Shown: in pieces, positions 47,462 to 58,435 of the stretch
Layout of the letters: each line of letters begins with the position of its first letter
Position numbering within the stretch: position 1 is the first letter of the stretch
Made by a program: the position numbers and the translations under genes
DNA from: Paratinospora sagittata
Taxonomy: Eukaryota > Streptophyta > Magnoliopsida > Ranunculales > Menispermaceae
Assembly (NCBI GenBank): GCA_035771175.1
Contig: CM069590.1
Location: 62,259,254-62,323,253 of the forward strand
Direction of reading: 5' to 3'
DNA length: 64,000 nucleotides
The notes under the pieces: model-generated
Database searches by the model: none
The model's input: only the letters and a program-made list of their open reading frames with translations
Told to the model about the DNA's origin: nothing

Positions 47462-47606
47462 TATTACGATATTACGGAACATGTTTCCAGATAACATTCC
47501 AGATAACATGTTCCTGTTTTTAAGGCTTTGTATTTTGTAATAGATATATATATTTGATGATTGTGAATGGAAAGGAAACAAGATTGAGAGACAATTTATT
47601 TTGACA
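47462..47606 (+). mobile_element. Copia-type LTR, plus orientation (145 bp)
   Basis: From TATTACGATATTACGG to TATTTTGACA, parallel to the short LTRs of the Copia element at 53803-57541 (TATTACGATAT ... TTTGTATTTTGTAATA ... TTTGACA, read in element sense). It ends 83 bp from the RPA12 stop codon. Confidence 0.7.
47483..47542 (+). repeat. 60-bp inverted repeat, right arm
   Basis: Perfect reverse complement of 43508-43567; lies inside the Copia-type LTR. Confidence 0.9.
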
Positions 47607-47689
47607 TACAAAGATCTCTCATACCCTTCAATAAGCCAAGTGCAAAACTCACAGCCAACCTTCCACAGAGGTCAAACAACAATAAGAGC

Positions 47690-50600
47690 TTAAGTATTTT
47701 GGAGGAACTTGTGCCCGCAGCTCGGACATGAATAGAAAATTGTCTGGCCTTCATCTGCTGATCGCATCTGCAAAGGTTGAAAGCATTAAAAGACCAAAAT
47801 AACACATGTATAATAAATTCCATATGATTGTGATTGGAATTCAACAGAAGATCTTCTGAATCTGAGAAATATGTTACCTGTCTTGATGTATACTCAAGCC
47901 AAGGGTGATTGCATTTTGGGCACGATTGATTTGCCTGTACCAGAAAACACAATATCAGGAAAAAAAATAATAATCAGAATTCAAATAATAATAAAGGAAA
48001 CCATGTCTATCACTACAAGCAACTTGCAGTTACCCTAGCTCTTTCGATATCTTTATCGTCAGCTGCGAGAGGTCCATCCAATTTGACAAATGGTGCAATA
48101 CCCAACTCTCTTCTGATATCCTACAAACAGACAGACAAACTTCAGCTTTGGGAGAAATGAATTCAAACATTTTAAATCAACGTAGAGAGATAAAAAAGAA
48201 AAACAATCAGATTTCTCGAGGGGCAGTATTCTTCCTTATTTATTTGCAAATAATCACTACACTCCAACGGGGATTAAATCATTTGTTCAACTTCCTGAGC
48301 TTCCATGTGTGTCAAGAATTTTTATCAGGATAGAACTCAATATGACCAATCTATTCGAATGATATAGCTTCTCAATATATTTACCATTGCAAGGGAAATC
48401 CTGCAATCTTGTCAAACATACTCTCCTCCGTCACATTTTGCTTACATGAACCTATTCTAATAATCTTATATGTTCAAGGATGTTGCTAGGTCCCCTTAAT
48501 TGGCTATCACATTAACAGAAGGCTCTAATAATCTTAGAAACCTTCTTGACAAAAAAGGAAAAAAAAAATCTTAGAAACCAAATTCATGAAACCGACCTAA
48601 AACTGTCTAAGGCTCATGGATGGGTGGAAATACCATAAAAAGCATCTGCATCTAGTTTTAAAATGGTTAGATTAAGCAAACTGTCAGCCTAAAGGGTTAC
48701 TTACGGGAAGTCCTCATTGGGACAGGTTGGATTGATAAAGCTGTAGGATGCCTGGTTACAGTAGGACATGAAACACCTCAAACCCACACAACTAACAACC
48801 TTTTACACCATTCAATAATTATTGCCATCATAAAAATTACATAAATGAGAAGAATGGAATGTCCTTCCATAGTTCCATGAGGAGTCTCAACAGAATATTA
48901 ACAACAAAGGCAGTGATACAATCCCGTTGAGGAGATCACTAATCATCAATTGACACTTTTGTAGTCAGTGGAGAGCATATTGTGCGCCTGTATTATCCCT
49001 TTGGTGGAAAGGGAAGGCCTGCCCAGAGACTTGTTTTTTAGGGTAAATCCATCAACAAGATTATACCTATATCAAGAGACAACAATCTATATCTAGAGGA
49101 TAATGAATCATTGTGCAATAATGACACTCATACTTATTGGATTAAATTTTTTTTCCACTTCAAGTATAAAATTAAACAGATTAATCAAGATCTGAACCAT
49201 CGTTATCGAGGTCGGAATGGGATCGGGTTTTTCACGTCTCACCGTAGCACAGTGAAAAACAAAATAATTAGACAATAAAATGTTCTTCATTAAATATTGT
49301 TCGTGTATGAGAAAACCCATATTAACCACTCGAGATAATTATCATTGACAAGTGACAACCCAAAGAATTATCCTGAATCATGCTCCTTTGACCTCTACCA
49401 AACCGATTCATTGTCCACTTGAATCGCTTTGTTATAGATGAAAACAAATATTAATACTCAAGATAGAACCTTTGCCTTATATTATTTACAAACAGCAATT
49501 CTAGTCTATGCAACCAACACAAAGGTAGAATTAAAGATGTACATTGTAGTCCAAAGCATGAGAGTAAGTACCTCCGAGATCAACTATGAAGAGTTGAACT
49601 GAAAGGAAAAACGACTTGAAAAACAGATAGCCAAGAAATACACCAAAGGATCCTTCTTACTGTCTTCATAAGAAAATGAAGACCAAATGCAGCTTTAGAA
49701 GGAATTCGTGTAGAAGCTATTAAAATTTAAAAAAATCGAGGGACACAAATACTTTAAGTTGGTCATTTTGAGCATTGGACTTAAATTATACATAAAAATG
49801 ATTAAATTGTGAAAGATATTTCCATAAAGTAGAACTTCGTGATTGAAGTGGTGGGGGAACTTCTAGAGCACTATAGAAGACAGCAACAAGGCCAGCAGTG
49901 CTTGATAGAGCGGAATATTGGCAAATAAGAAACAGACGTATCAGTTATATTTCAATTTTTCATGTGAAAACCACTAATGATGTAACTTGATCTTGAGCTA
50001 GAAGCAAGCTTTTGGGGTATATTTCAAATTGGTAATAGAAATATATGATCTAAAACGAACATTTAATTCTCAACTCAACAAAGTATTTTCCATACTATTT
50101 GGAGTTTGGTAATCTGCCTTCCTCCACTTCATTCCATCAAGATCTAAATTTAAAATAAATTAAAAAATTGACATGAGTAGTTCTATTTCTATTTTAAATT
50201 TTCAATCTTATCAACTTGGATTGATATATAAGGAATCGTTATTTTTTTTTGTATGCATCTAAAAATCCATCTAACAGGTTTTAAAATATAATGAACTTCA
50301 AGTGCTAATGTCATGCCTAGTAATTCATTTTCTGTAATTTCTAAATATTCTCTGGCAATAGGAAATTAGGAATATTAAGATCTACATCTCTAAATTGGAC
50401 AGGGTATGCAACATGTTCTTTGTCAATTTGAGCTAACTTAAATTAATCATAAACTTCAAATTGTAATAAGCAAAAAAAAAAAAAAAAAAACTCAAAGACC
50501 AAGTCCTCTGTCCTCAGAGAAGAAGAGCATACATACTTTAAAAGTTCTATATAATTACTTAAAAAAAAAAAAAAAACTCAACTTAAAAGAAATAATAAAA

Positions 50601-51182
50601 TTAAAGTTTTGAAGCATACCTCAGCTGTAACAGTGTAACTAATTTCTCTTCCCACAATCTCTGGACAAAGAATCATAAAAGCTTCAGAAAGTGAAAACAT
50701 GAATTCGTAACTCATAAAAGAGTGGAAAATGTAAAACATTGAACGGGAGAAATGATCGTATGAATGACAAAAAGACTCTAAAAATGACTAGAAAGTAAAA
50801 CATATACTCGTTTTGAAAGACTAACAAATCCTATATGAAAAAGGTTAGTATGTTAAGATGGAAGTAGTAAGCTAGCTAATCCAGCCATTACAATTGCGAT
50901 TTTCTTAAGCACAACACTCAATTTCCAAAAAAGAAGAACTTAAGAAATCAAGAGAAGAAGCAATAATATCTTTGAAAACTAGCCTCCATCTTCTTCATCT
51001 AACATAATATTAGAGATCGATGGGCTTAGTAAATATAGAAATCAAATCAAACAACTAACTAACCGTTCGCGTCCCGCTTAAATCCGCATAACCGGCATTC
51101 TGCGTACTCGAATGATTTCAAAGCAAGCATGGTCCCGCACATACTACAGAACAAGAAATCTCGCCCACGACACTGCTCCATT
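47690..51182 (-). CDS. NRPA12: RNA polymerase I subunit RPA12 (TFIIS-like zinc ribbon), frameshifted exon 1
   Basis: Five exons on the minus strand: 51182-51064, 50660-50620, 48120-48034, 47934-47878 and 47767-47690, all GT-AG. They would give about 126 residues, the usual size. The N-terminal zinc ribbon has CSMCG and CRLCG; the C-terminal TFIIS-like ribbon has CPKC, the RSADEGQT loop with its acidic DE pair, and CPSCGH. The loop is the RNA-cleavage hairpin of the A12.2 subunit, which helps Pol I proofread and terminate in the nucleolus. As given, exon 1 has one base too many: a four-T run at 51124-51121 (minus) where the frame needs three. Translation would shift after GTMLA and soon stop. 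Downstream exons and splice phases are intact, so this may be a sequencing or assembly error, or a broken allele. Intron 2 is about 2.5 kb. Confidence 0.82.
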
Positions 51183-51319
51183 TTATAGCAAGATCAAAGG
51201 AAAAAAAAAAAAAAATGGAGGAAATTAAACAACACAGAAGCTCTTTCTTATTGGCTTCTTTGCGTCTCGAGGAGTGTCTGTATGGGCTTGGAAGCAAAGG
51301 AGCGGAGCAGGAGGAAACG

Positions 51320-51328
51320 AAACCCTAA
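51320..51328 (+). promoter_or_regulatory. Telo-box upstream of RPA12
   Basis: AAACCCTAA about 140 bp upstream of the ATG. Telo-boxes are common in promoters of plant translation and ribosome-biogenesis genes, which fits a Pol I subunit. Confidence 0.5.
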
Positions 51329-53797
51329 CAAGAGAGACAAAGAAGAGGCGTAGGCGTAGTACTGTAGCAGTCCAGCGGTGATCACGGGATGGGTTCGGTC
51401 GGGTTTCGGCCCAAATCCGACCAAATCCAATTGATTTCAGGTTGAAGGAAATTTAACCAACCCAATCTAATAGACTTTTTAAATCCAACGTAACCTAACT
51501 CATCCAATGAATTCAGGTTAATTTAGGTTAGATTGATTGGATTAATTAATTAATATATTAATTATAAAATTATATAACTTATTTATTATATTTATAAATT
51601 TATAATATTATCTGTAAGTCTATGAATATTATGATAGTTATTAACATAATTTTTTTATATTATTTACATCATAAAATTTTAGTTAATTCAATTATAATAA
51701 GTATTTAGGATAAAAATAATGAGTAAAATAGTAACTATTATTTTTTATTAATTCAAGTTAGTTCAGGTTAATTATAAAATCTTGATTCTATCTAAATAAG
51801 ATTAGATTATAAATTTTTAAACTCAAACTAATTCAATTCGACATTTAAATTCAACCCAACCTAAAAGATTAAGATTAATTGAGTTAATCGGGTTAGTTAG
51901 AAGGATAAATAGATTACTGGTGGAGTTGGATGAGTGCCTTTTAGCCGTCTTTAATTTTTTTTAGTTTGTTTTTTCTTTTTATTTTATTTTTTAAAGGAAA
52001 GACTTTTTTTCTCAGCAAGAAAAGAGTTTTTTCCATTTTTTTTTACCCTTATTTCCTCCTTCTCTCTCTCACGTTATTTTTTGTCCTTCTTTGTTATTTA
52101 TGGACTTTATTTAATATTAAGATTTAATGCTAATTTTAATATTAATAAATCTCATAGTGATTTATTAAATATTAAAATTAAAGTTTTATTAACTAAATAC
52201 AGAAATAATATTCTTAAAAAAATTGTTTAAGATTTTCATATATAACTAAATACTTTGATATAACATTTTTCTCCATATATTTTCTAAATTGTTTTCAAGA
52301 ATGTTAATTTTTATTCTCATTGTGAAATTCTTACGTACCAAGAGAGCATGAACAGAGTATGTGAGCTCGACTCTCGTACAATGGGTTGGACCGACCGTTG
52401 GAGTACTTGTAGAACAAAAAAAGTTAAAAAAGGATGAAAAGAAAAATAGTGGAAAGGTTCTCTCCTAGAGTTGCTTCGCGTATGGGGTCTCACCATATTA
52501 TTTAATTTTTAATTTTTTAAATAATAAAAACTTGCACAAGAGCTGTGCCACACGAAATCTCTTCGAATTCTTAAATTTTAACAATATCAAATAAATATTA
52601 TAAAAAACTTAAAATTGGAAAATATCATATTAATAAAAGTTAATATTAGTCTCATTAAAATTATTATTAAATTTAATAATATTAAAATAAGTTTCACAAA
52701 AAAAAACGTAAAAAAACATCATGAGATGGAGAGAAATAGTAGACATAGGCTATCATAAGGAACACCGGTGAGGTGTCAGTGAAAGACCCTCCGATACTTA
52801 AATCAATTCAAAGCTCTGTAAAGTAAGTAATACTAAACTGAGTGAATAAAAACGTACATTCCCCCTTAGAGGTGATGAGTTTTTATAGAGAGTTGGGTCA
52901 TTGACTGTATTAGTTATGTTGTAGTCGAATTAAGAGAGCCTGGAGACTTCCTAGCCGGATCAGGGAGGACTTAGTAGCCTCTTGGTCGAATTAAGAGAGC
53001 TAAGTAGCCTCCTAGTTGGACTGGGAGAGCTTTGTAGCATTATCATACTTGAATAATAAGTAATTCTTGAACTGTCGTAGTTGATCTTGCCTTATCCTTA
53101 TCCAAACTCGCGTTTAATCCTTATCTATTAAGTAGTCGAAGAACTCATCAGATCGGTATATCGAGCTAGTCTGTCGTTATATCGTTGTCATCCCTAGGTG
53201 AGCAGATAGTCCTCATAAGAGGCCAGAACATTCAAGTCGGTAGGTCTAGTCTTGCGTGAGCTGGTATTGTTACTTTACAATCTCCATTCAACAGGTTGGT
53301 AACATGTGGTTTAGGTCAACATCTAAGACTCATTATACCGGTATTGTATCATGCCGAATTGGATTCCTCAGGTATTAGTTGATCTAGTAATCGTGGCAGG
53401 TGATGTATCGTCTAACTCGGTATGCCAAGAAAGTGGTTCGACACTTTTAATAATTTTTTTTTCTAAAAAATGATCAATTACACTGATACTAATTACTCAT
53501 TCATTTGTTTTTCCAAATAACACGGGCACCTAAGCATTGTGCAAATATCGTGTAATTTTTTTATAATTTATGGGTGGATCAACCTAATTTACAACTAATA
53601 TATATGTTGATCGGTCAACTAACTTATTAATTAATCTTCATTCAATCGACTTATCAGTTAAGTCCACAACTTATTATTTACATCTAAAATTTAGTTTGAA
53701 AAATTTTAAATGCGTTGAAAAGACAAAAAAAAAAAAAAAATTAAAAAAACAAACTCACAAACACAGCGGATCACAATAAAAACATTTGGTTAATTAG
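51329..53797. other. AT-rich intergenic DNA with an unclassified repeat
   Basis: No gene. 51430-51900 has AACCTAACTCA/TTCAGGTTA-like blocks suggesting an old DNA element. 52740-53060 has GTGAGGTGTCAGTGAAAGAC and internally repeated GAATTAAGAGAGC and TAGTAGCCTC blocks, as in unclassified plant interspersed repeats; no termini found. Confidence 0.3.
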
Positions 53798-53802
53798 CCA
53801 CC

Positions 53803-53919
53803 TGTCAAATTCACTACCCATCTTGCCTTTCTCATTCACAACCTAAGTCTATATATTACAAAATACAAAGATTAAAATAATGAAAAGTATTTCTCAAAAG
53901 ATACAATCATATCGTAATA
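53803..53919 (-). repeat. Copia 3' LTR
   Basis: 117 bp, from TGTCAAATTCACTACCC to ATCGTAATA on the plus strand. Confidence 0.85.
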
Positions 53920-53925
53920 CCCCCC

Positions 53926-56813
53926 TTAAGTTGGAGCATGAAGATCACGAATGCCCAACTTGGAGAGTAGAAACTCAAAGTTCGCTTTTCCCAACGCTTT
54001 TGTAAATATGTCTGCCAATTGAACGCTAGTAGAAATATATGACGGACAAATCAGCCCTTCAGTCACCGCATCTCGAACAAAATGACAGTCGACCTCTATA
54101 TGCTTTGTTCTTTCGTGAAAAACAGGATTTTGAGCAATGTACAACGCCGACTGACTATCACAAAACAACTTCATACCCTTCGGATGTCGCACACCCAAGT
54201 CACTTAAAAGTTGGTTAAGCCACTTTAACTCACACACTGTTGCTGCCATTGATCTATACTCAGCCTCCGCAGACGATCTAGACACTGTTTGTTGCTTCTT
54301 AGTCTTCCACGACACAGGAGAACAATCAAGAAACACGAACCATCCTGTCAAGGAACGCCGTGTAAGTGGACAACTAGCCCAATCCGAATCACACCACCCT
54401 TCTAGACGTAGATCACTATCAGCACGAAGCAAAATCCCTTGCCCCGGACTCTTCTTCAAATATCTCACGACCCTGAGAGCTGCCTCCCAATGATCCTCAC
54501 GAGGTTGTTGCATAAATTGGGACAAGATATTAACCGAATATGCAAGATCAGGTCTCGTCACAGACAAGTAAATCAATCGCCCCACAAGTCGCCTATAAGG
54601 CGCCGGATCCGCAAGAAATTCGCCCTTAGCAAGGGCCAAATTGTGATTTTGTTTCATAGGAAATGCCGCAGGCTTGGCTCCCAATAAACCCGTTTCAAAA
54701 ATTATCTCGAGTGTGTATTTTCTTTGGCAAAGAAAAATTCCTTCTGGATTACGGGCTACCTCTAGCCCTAAGAAATACTTCAAAACTCCCAAATCCTTCA
54801 TATGAAAGCACCTACCAAGGTAATCTTTAAAAGTTGTCAATGTAACCTTATCATTCCCTGTAATAATCAAGTCATCAACATAAAACTAACACGTTGATCT
54901 GAGTTCTTCCCCTGCACAACCCAAATAAGGAATAATCTGAATAGGATTGCACAAAACCATAATTCTTCAACGCTGTTGACAGTTTTGCAAACCAACATCG
55001 GGGAAATTGTTTCAGACCATACAACGACTTTTTCAACCTGCAAACCATGTTAGGATTTGTATTTTTGAAACCTGGAGGAGCCTTCATATAAACCTCCTCA
55101 CTTAAGTCACCGTGAAGGAAAGCATTATGCACATCCATTTGATGTACCTCCCAATTTTTAACAGCAGCAATTGCAAGAAAAATACGAACCGTCACCATTT
55201 TTGCCACAGGAGCAAATGTCTCGTTATAGTCAATTCCTTCCACATGATGATTGCCATAGATCACAAGTCTTGCTTTGAGTCGCTCTATGCTGCCATCGGA
55301 CTTATACTTAATTTTGTATATCCACTGGCTCCCTAGTGCTTTCTTGCCGGGTGGAAGAGTCTCCATTACCCAAGTCACATTGTCTTCAAGGGCTCATATT
55401 TCCTTACCCATCGCATCTCGCCATCCCGAGTCTTTCATCGTTTCTTTAAAATGCTTCAGCTCATGTCCCGCTGTCACAGCTGCAAGAAAATTCCTATGTC
55501 TCACAGAAAAACGTTCGCAATTCACAAAATGTGTTAAAGGATAGGGAGTACCTGAGGAAGAGGAAAGAGCTGATGAATTCTCAGATGGACTTATTTTCCG
55601 TATAGTATGAGTAACAAAATCACGATACCGTGTTGAAGGAGTTTTGGTTCGTTTTCCTCGCCCTAGCTCACCGTCAACTTCCACACCTTGCTCCCCCACC
55701 GTATTCTCCAGCCCCTCATTACGCACATCCTCATGTGCGGGCTGCTGCTCGGGCTGCACCGCAGCACCATACCCCCCCTCGAGGGTGGATGCTGGTTCCA
55801 ACCCCCCTCAACGCACGCAGCACACTCATCGGCACCCTCATCCTCACTCCATGCCCCATCCTCATTGTTCGCCAGCACAGGAGTCACCACATTCCTTGGT
55901 TGGTTTGGCGCAAAAGGAAATTCTTTCTCAAGGAACTTCACATCCCTCGATACAAAGTACTCATGTGTTTCTAAATCATACAATTTCCAACCTTTCTTCC
56001 CAAAAGGATAGCCAACAAAGATACATTTACGGTTCCTACTTGCAAATTTATCACCTTTGTGTCGTTGATTATGAGCATAGCAAAGACAACCAAATACACG
56101 AATAGCATCATAAGAAGGCACTTTCCCAAACAACATTTCATATGGCGATTTAGTCTTAAGTAAAGTAGAAGGTGTCATATTAATCAAGTGACACGCTGCC
56201 AACACACATTCACCCCAAAATTTGATTGGTAAGTTCCCTTGAAATCTTAGGGCTCTAGCCACATTTAAAATGTGTTGATATTTTCTCTCAACTCTCCCAT
56301 TTTGTTGAGGAGTCCCAACACAAGAAGTCTCAAAAACAATCCCATTATTTTGAAAGTAATCATGCAAACAATTAAATTCGGTCCCATTGTCACTTCTCAC
56401 ACGTTTTATCACTTGTTCAAATTGACATTCAACCATAACAACAAAATTAAGAAACATAGATTCAACTTCTATTTTATTGCAAAGTAAATAGACTCAAACT
56501 CCTCTTGAAAAATCATCTACTATTGTCAAAAAATAGGTAGCCCCACACGAAGAACGAGCACATGGTTCGACGCTCCTGTATCGATAATCCAACTAAAATA
56601 ACTGTTTTTACCATGTAGTCGATCTTTTGTTTTGTCGAAGTTCAAAATCGCAAGAAGTTGCTGCAATTGCGTTGCGAAAACACCTGCAAGAGCCGCAGCG
56701 TCTGTTGCACCCGCCAGCCCCTGCGAGTTCCCTGCGTGCTGCCCAGATAAAGTTCCAGCCCCACTAGTTTTATGTACGCGGACAGGCGGTACACCATTCC
56801 CTCCGCCGGCCAT
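53926..56813 (-). pseudogene. Copia polyprotein remnant (protease-integrase-RT-RNase H)
   Basis: Read leftward from the ATG at 56813 (MAGGGNGVPP). A linker is followed by the protease motif WIIDTGASNH near 56570-56600. The frame then breaks, and the integrase core resumes (SDNGTEF, TPQQNGRVERK) at about 56400-56280. Reverse transcriptase follows (55378-54875, with [11 protein letters not shown] and [13 protein letters not shown]), but the frame breaks at the catalytic Tyr-Val-Asp-Asp site near 54880, where one extra T shifts it. RNase H is intact in the last segment (54870-53926: WCDSDWASCP, SRSSAEAEYR) and ends at LHAPT. The gag capsid and zinc knuckle are absent, so the copy cannot be autonomous. 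Confidence 0.88.
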
Positions 56814-56821
56814 GAGCACAC

Positions 56822-57058
56822 GTGGACAAAACAATGTTCACAAAACACTGTTCACAAAATACTGTGCAACGCGCTGTACACACTGCACTGTGCACGCACA
56901 CTGTCCAACTCGGTGTACACGCTGCCCAACGCACTGTGCACGCATACTGCCCAACGCACTGTTCATGTCGGTCGCTCTGTTCATGTCGTTGCACTGTCCG
57001 GTCGCACTGTTCACCTATCTGAAAATCACTGTTCACAGATCTGAAATCACTGTTCACC
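56822..57058 (-). repeat. ACTGTTCAC/GTGAACAGT-rich leader of the Copia element
   Basis: Many spaced copies of ACTGTTCAC and relatives such as ACTGTGCACGC on the plus strand (GTGAACAGT in element sense), between the primer-binding site and the polyprotein ATG. It matches the motif at 45590-45970. Confidence 0.75.
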
Positions 57059-57414
57059 GTCCCTGTTGCTGATCATCCTCTCGGATCTTGAAAACCCTGG
57101 TTCGATGCTCAGATCCGTAGAATCACCCCTAAGAAGTTCTTCTTCTTCTTCGTATGGATCTTTATCATCGTCTCATCTGCTCCGTCGATCCTTCTCTTGT
57201 AAGTCCGCCTCTGGCTCTTATAAGTCCCCTTCACATCTTCTCACTCTCTTCCGCTCCAACCAGCAAGAAGAAGAAGAAGAAGAAGAAGGAGAAGAAGAAG
57301 AAGAGATCTCAACGACAATGGCGGAAAGAGGGGGCGACCGTGGTCGCGGTGGTCGTGGCGGCCGTCGGGGCGGCCGACGAGAAGAAGAAGAGGAGCGATG
57401 AGTTCCGATGCCAA

Positions 57415-57427
57415 GGCTCTGATACCA
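57415..57427 (-). promoter_or_regulatory. Copia primer-binding site
   Basis: TGGTATCAGAGCC on the minus strand, directly abutting the 5' LTR; complementary to initiator Met-tRNA. Confidence 0.9.
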
Positions 57428-57541
57428 TGTCAAATTCACTACTCATCTTGCCTTTCTCATTCACCCAAGTCTATATATTACAAAATACAAAGACTAAAAT
57501 AATAAAAAGTATTCCTCAAAAGATACAATTATATCGTAATA
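57428..57541 (-). repeat. Copia 5' LTR
   Basis: 114 bp, partner of 53803-53919. The next bases are the CCACC target duplication. Confidence 0.85.
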
Positions 57542-57546
57542 CCACC

Positions 57547-57933
57547 AAACAAAAGAAATGGTCATCATAAAAATAAATATAACTAGTGACTTCGTAGCTA
57601 AATATTTTTAAGTGATTGACTAATGACATTTGAGGATGAAAATCTAATTTATTTCGTAGATAGAATATTAATTTTAACTATAAAAAGTACAATTGCACAT
57701 GCATAATAATTAGATAAACGTGTGTTGTATATTTTAAGATGTGTAATAGATAATTTAATAATTGTACATGTATTGTTATACTTAAATTTATAATTTTTTT
57801 AATTAAATTAAGATTCACCTTAAAAAAAAAAAAAGAACTCCTGTCGGTATGGTCGTATCACCATAGGTTTCATAGTGGTATTACCATAAGTTTCATCTTG
57901 AGTCTTGGCCTAGTTAATGACGACACAACTAGC
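57547..57933. other. Short intergenic DNA between two retrotransposons
   Basis: AT-rich; nothing recognised. A short direct repeat around ACCATA-GTTTCAT at 57860-57895. Confidence 0.4.
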
Positions 57934-57937
57934 CGTG

Positions 57938-58424
57938 TGTCACGGGACAACTTTGGAACAAGGCAATTCCCGTGCGGCACCCGGCAATTCACTAGCAAGG
58001 TCCGCCTAACTGCAAGCAACAAGAGATAGCAACACAAAGTAGAAGGCAACAAGTAATAAAATAATGATTTTATTAATATCAAATGAACTGTTACAATACA
58101 CTGGGGTCAACACGAATGAACACGCACGCACCCTAGGGGAGCAGGTATCACTAGAACACCACACCACTAGCAATAGTGGGTAGCAACAAGGGACAAGGCA
58201 ACACTCGTTGGTAGCTTTACTCGGGACTCGAATGTAAGGGAACACCTAGGCACTATTCTAGGCGACTACCACCTCCCCTACAAGGTAGATGTTAAGCTTT
58301 TCAACTATCTCCAAAAGGAAACATCAAAATGTGAGGCCAATCATACTGGGCCTTTATTACAAAAATGCCACTCGAAAAGCAAAACAAAATACATGACGGT
58401 GCATGGGATAACATGACCGTGACA
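57938..58424 (-). repeat. Gypsy 3' LTR, 487 bp
   Basis: Same length and, by eye, the same sequence as 63006-63492. Confidence 0.93.
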
Positions 58425-58435
58425 GACTCCCCCAC

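Larger units (their letters stand above)
53798..57546 (-). mobile_element. Ty1/copia retrotransposon, internally deleted, with CCACC target duplication
   Basis: A minus-strand element of 3739 bp between CCACC direct repeats at 53798-53802 and 57542-57546. The short LTRs are 53803-53919 (3') and 57428-57541 (5'), alike apart from about six substitutions and a 3-nt gap. The primer-binding site adjoins the 5' LTR, and a G-rich polypurine tract (complement of CCCCCCTTAAG) adjoins the 3' LTR. Protease, integrase, reverse transcriptase and RNase H remnants are in Copia order, but almost all gag is missing. LTR divergence makes it older than the chromovirus at 57938. Confidence 0.9.
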
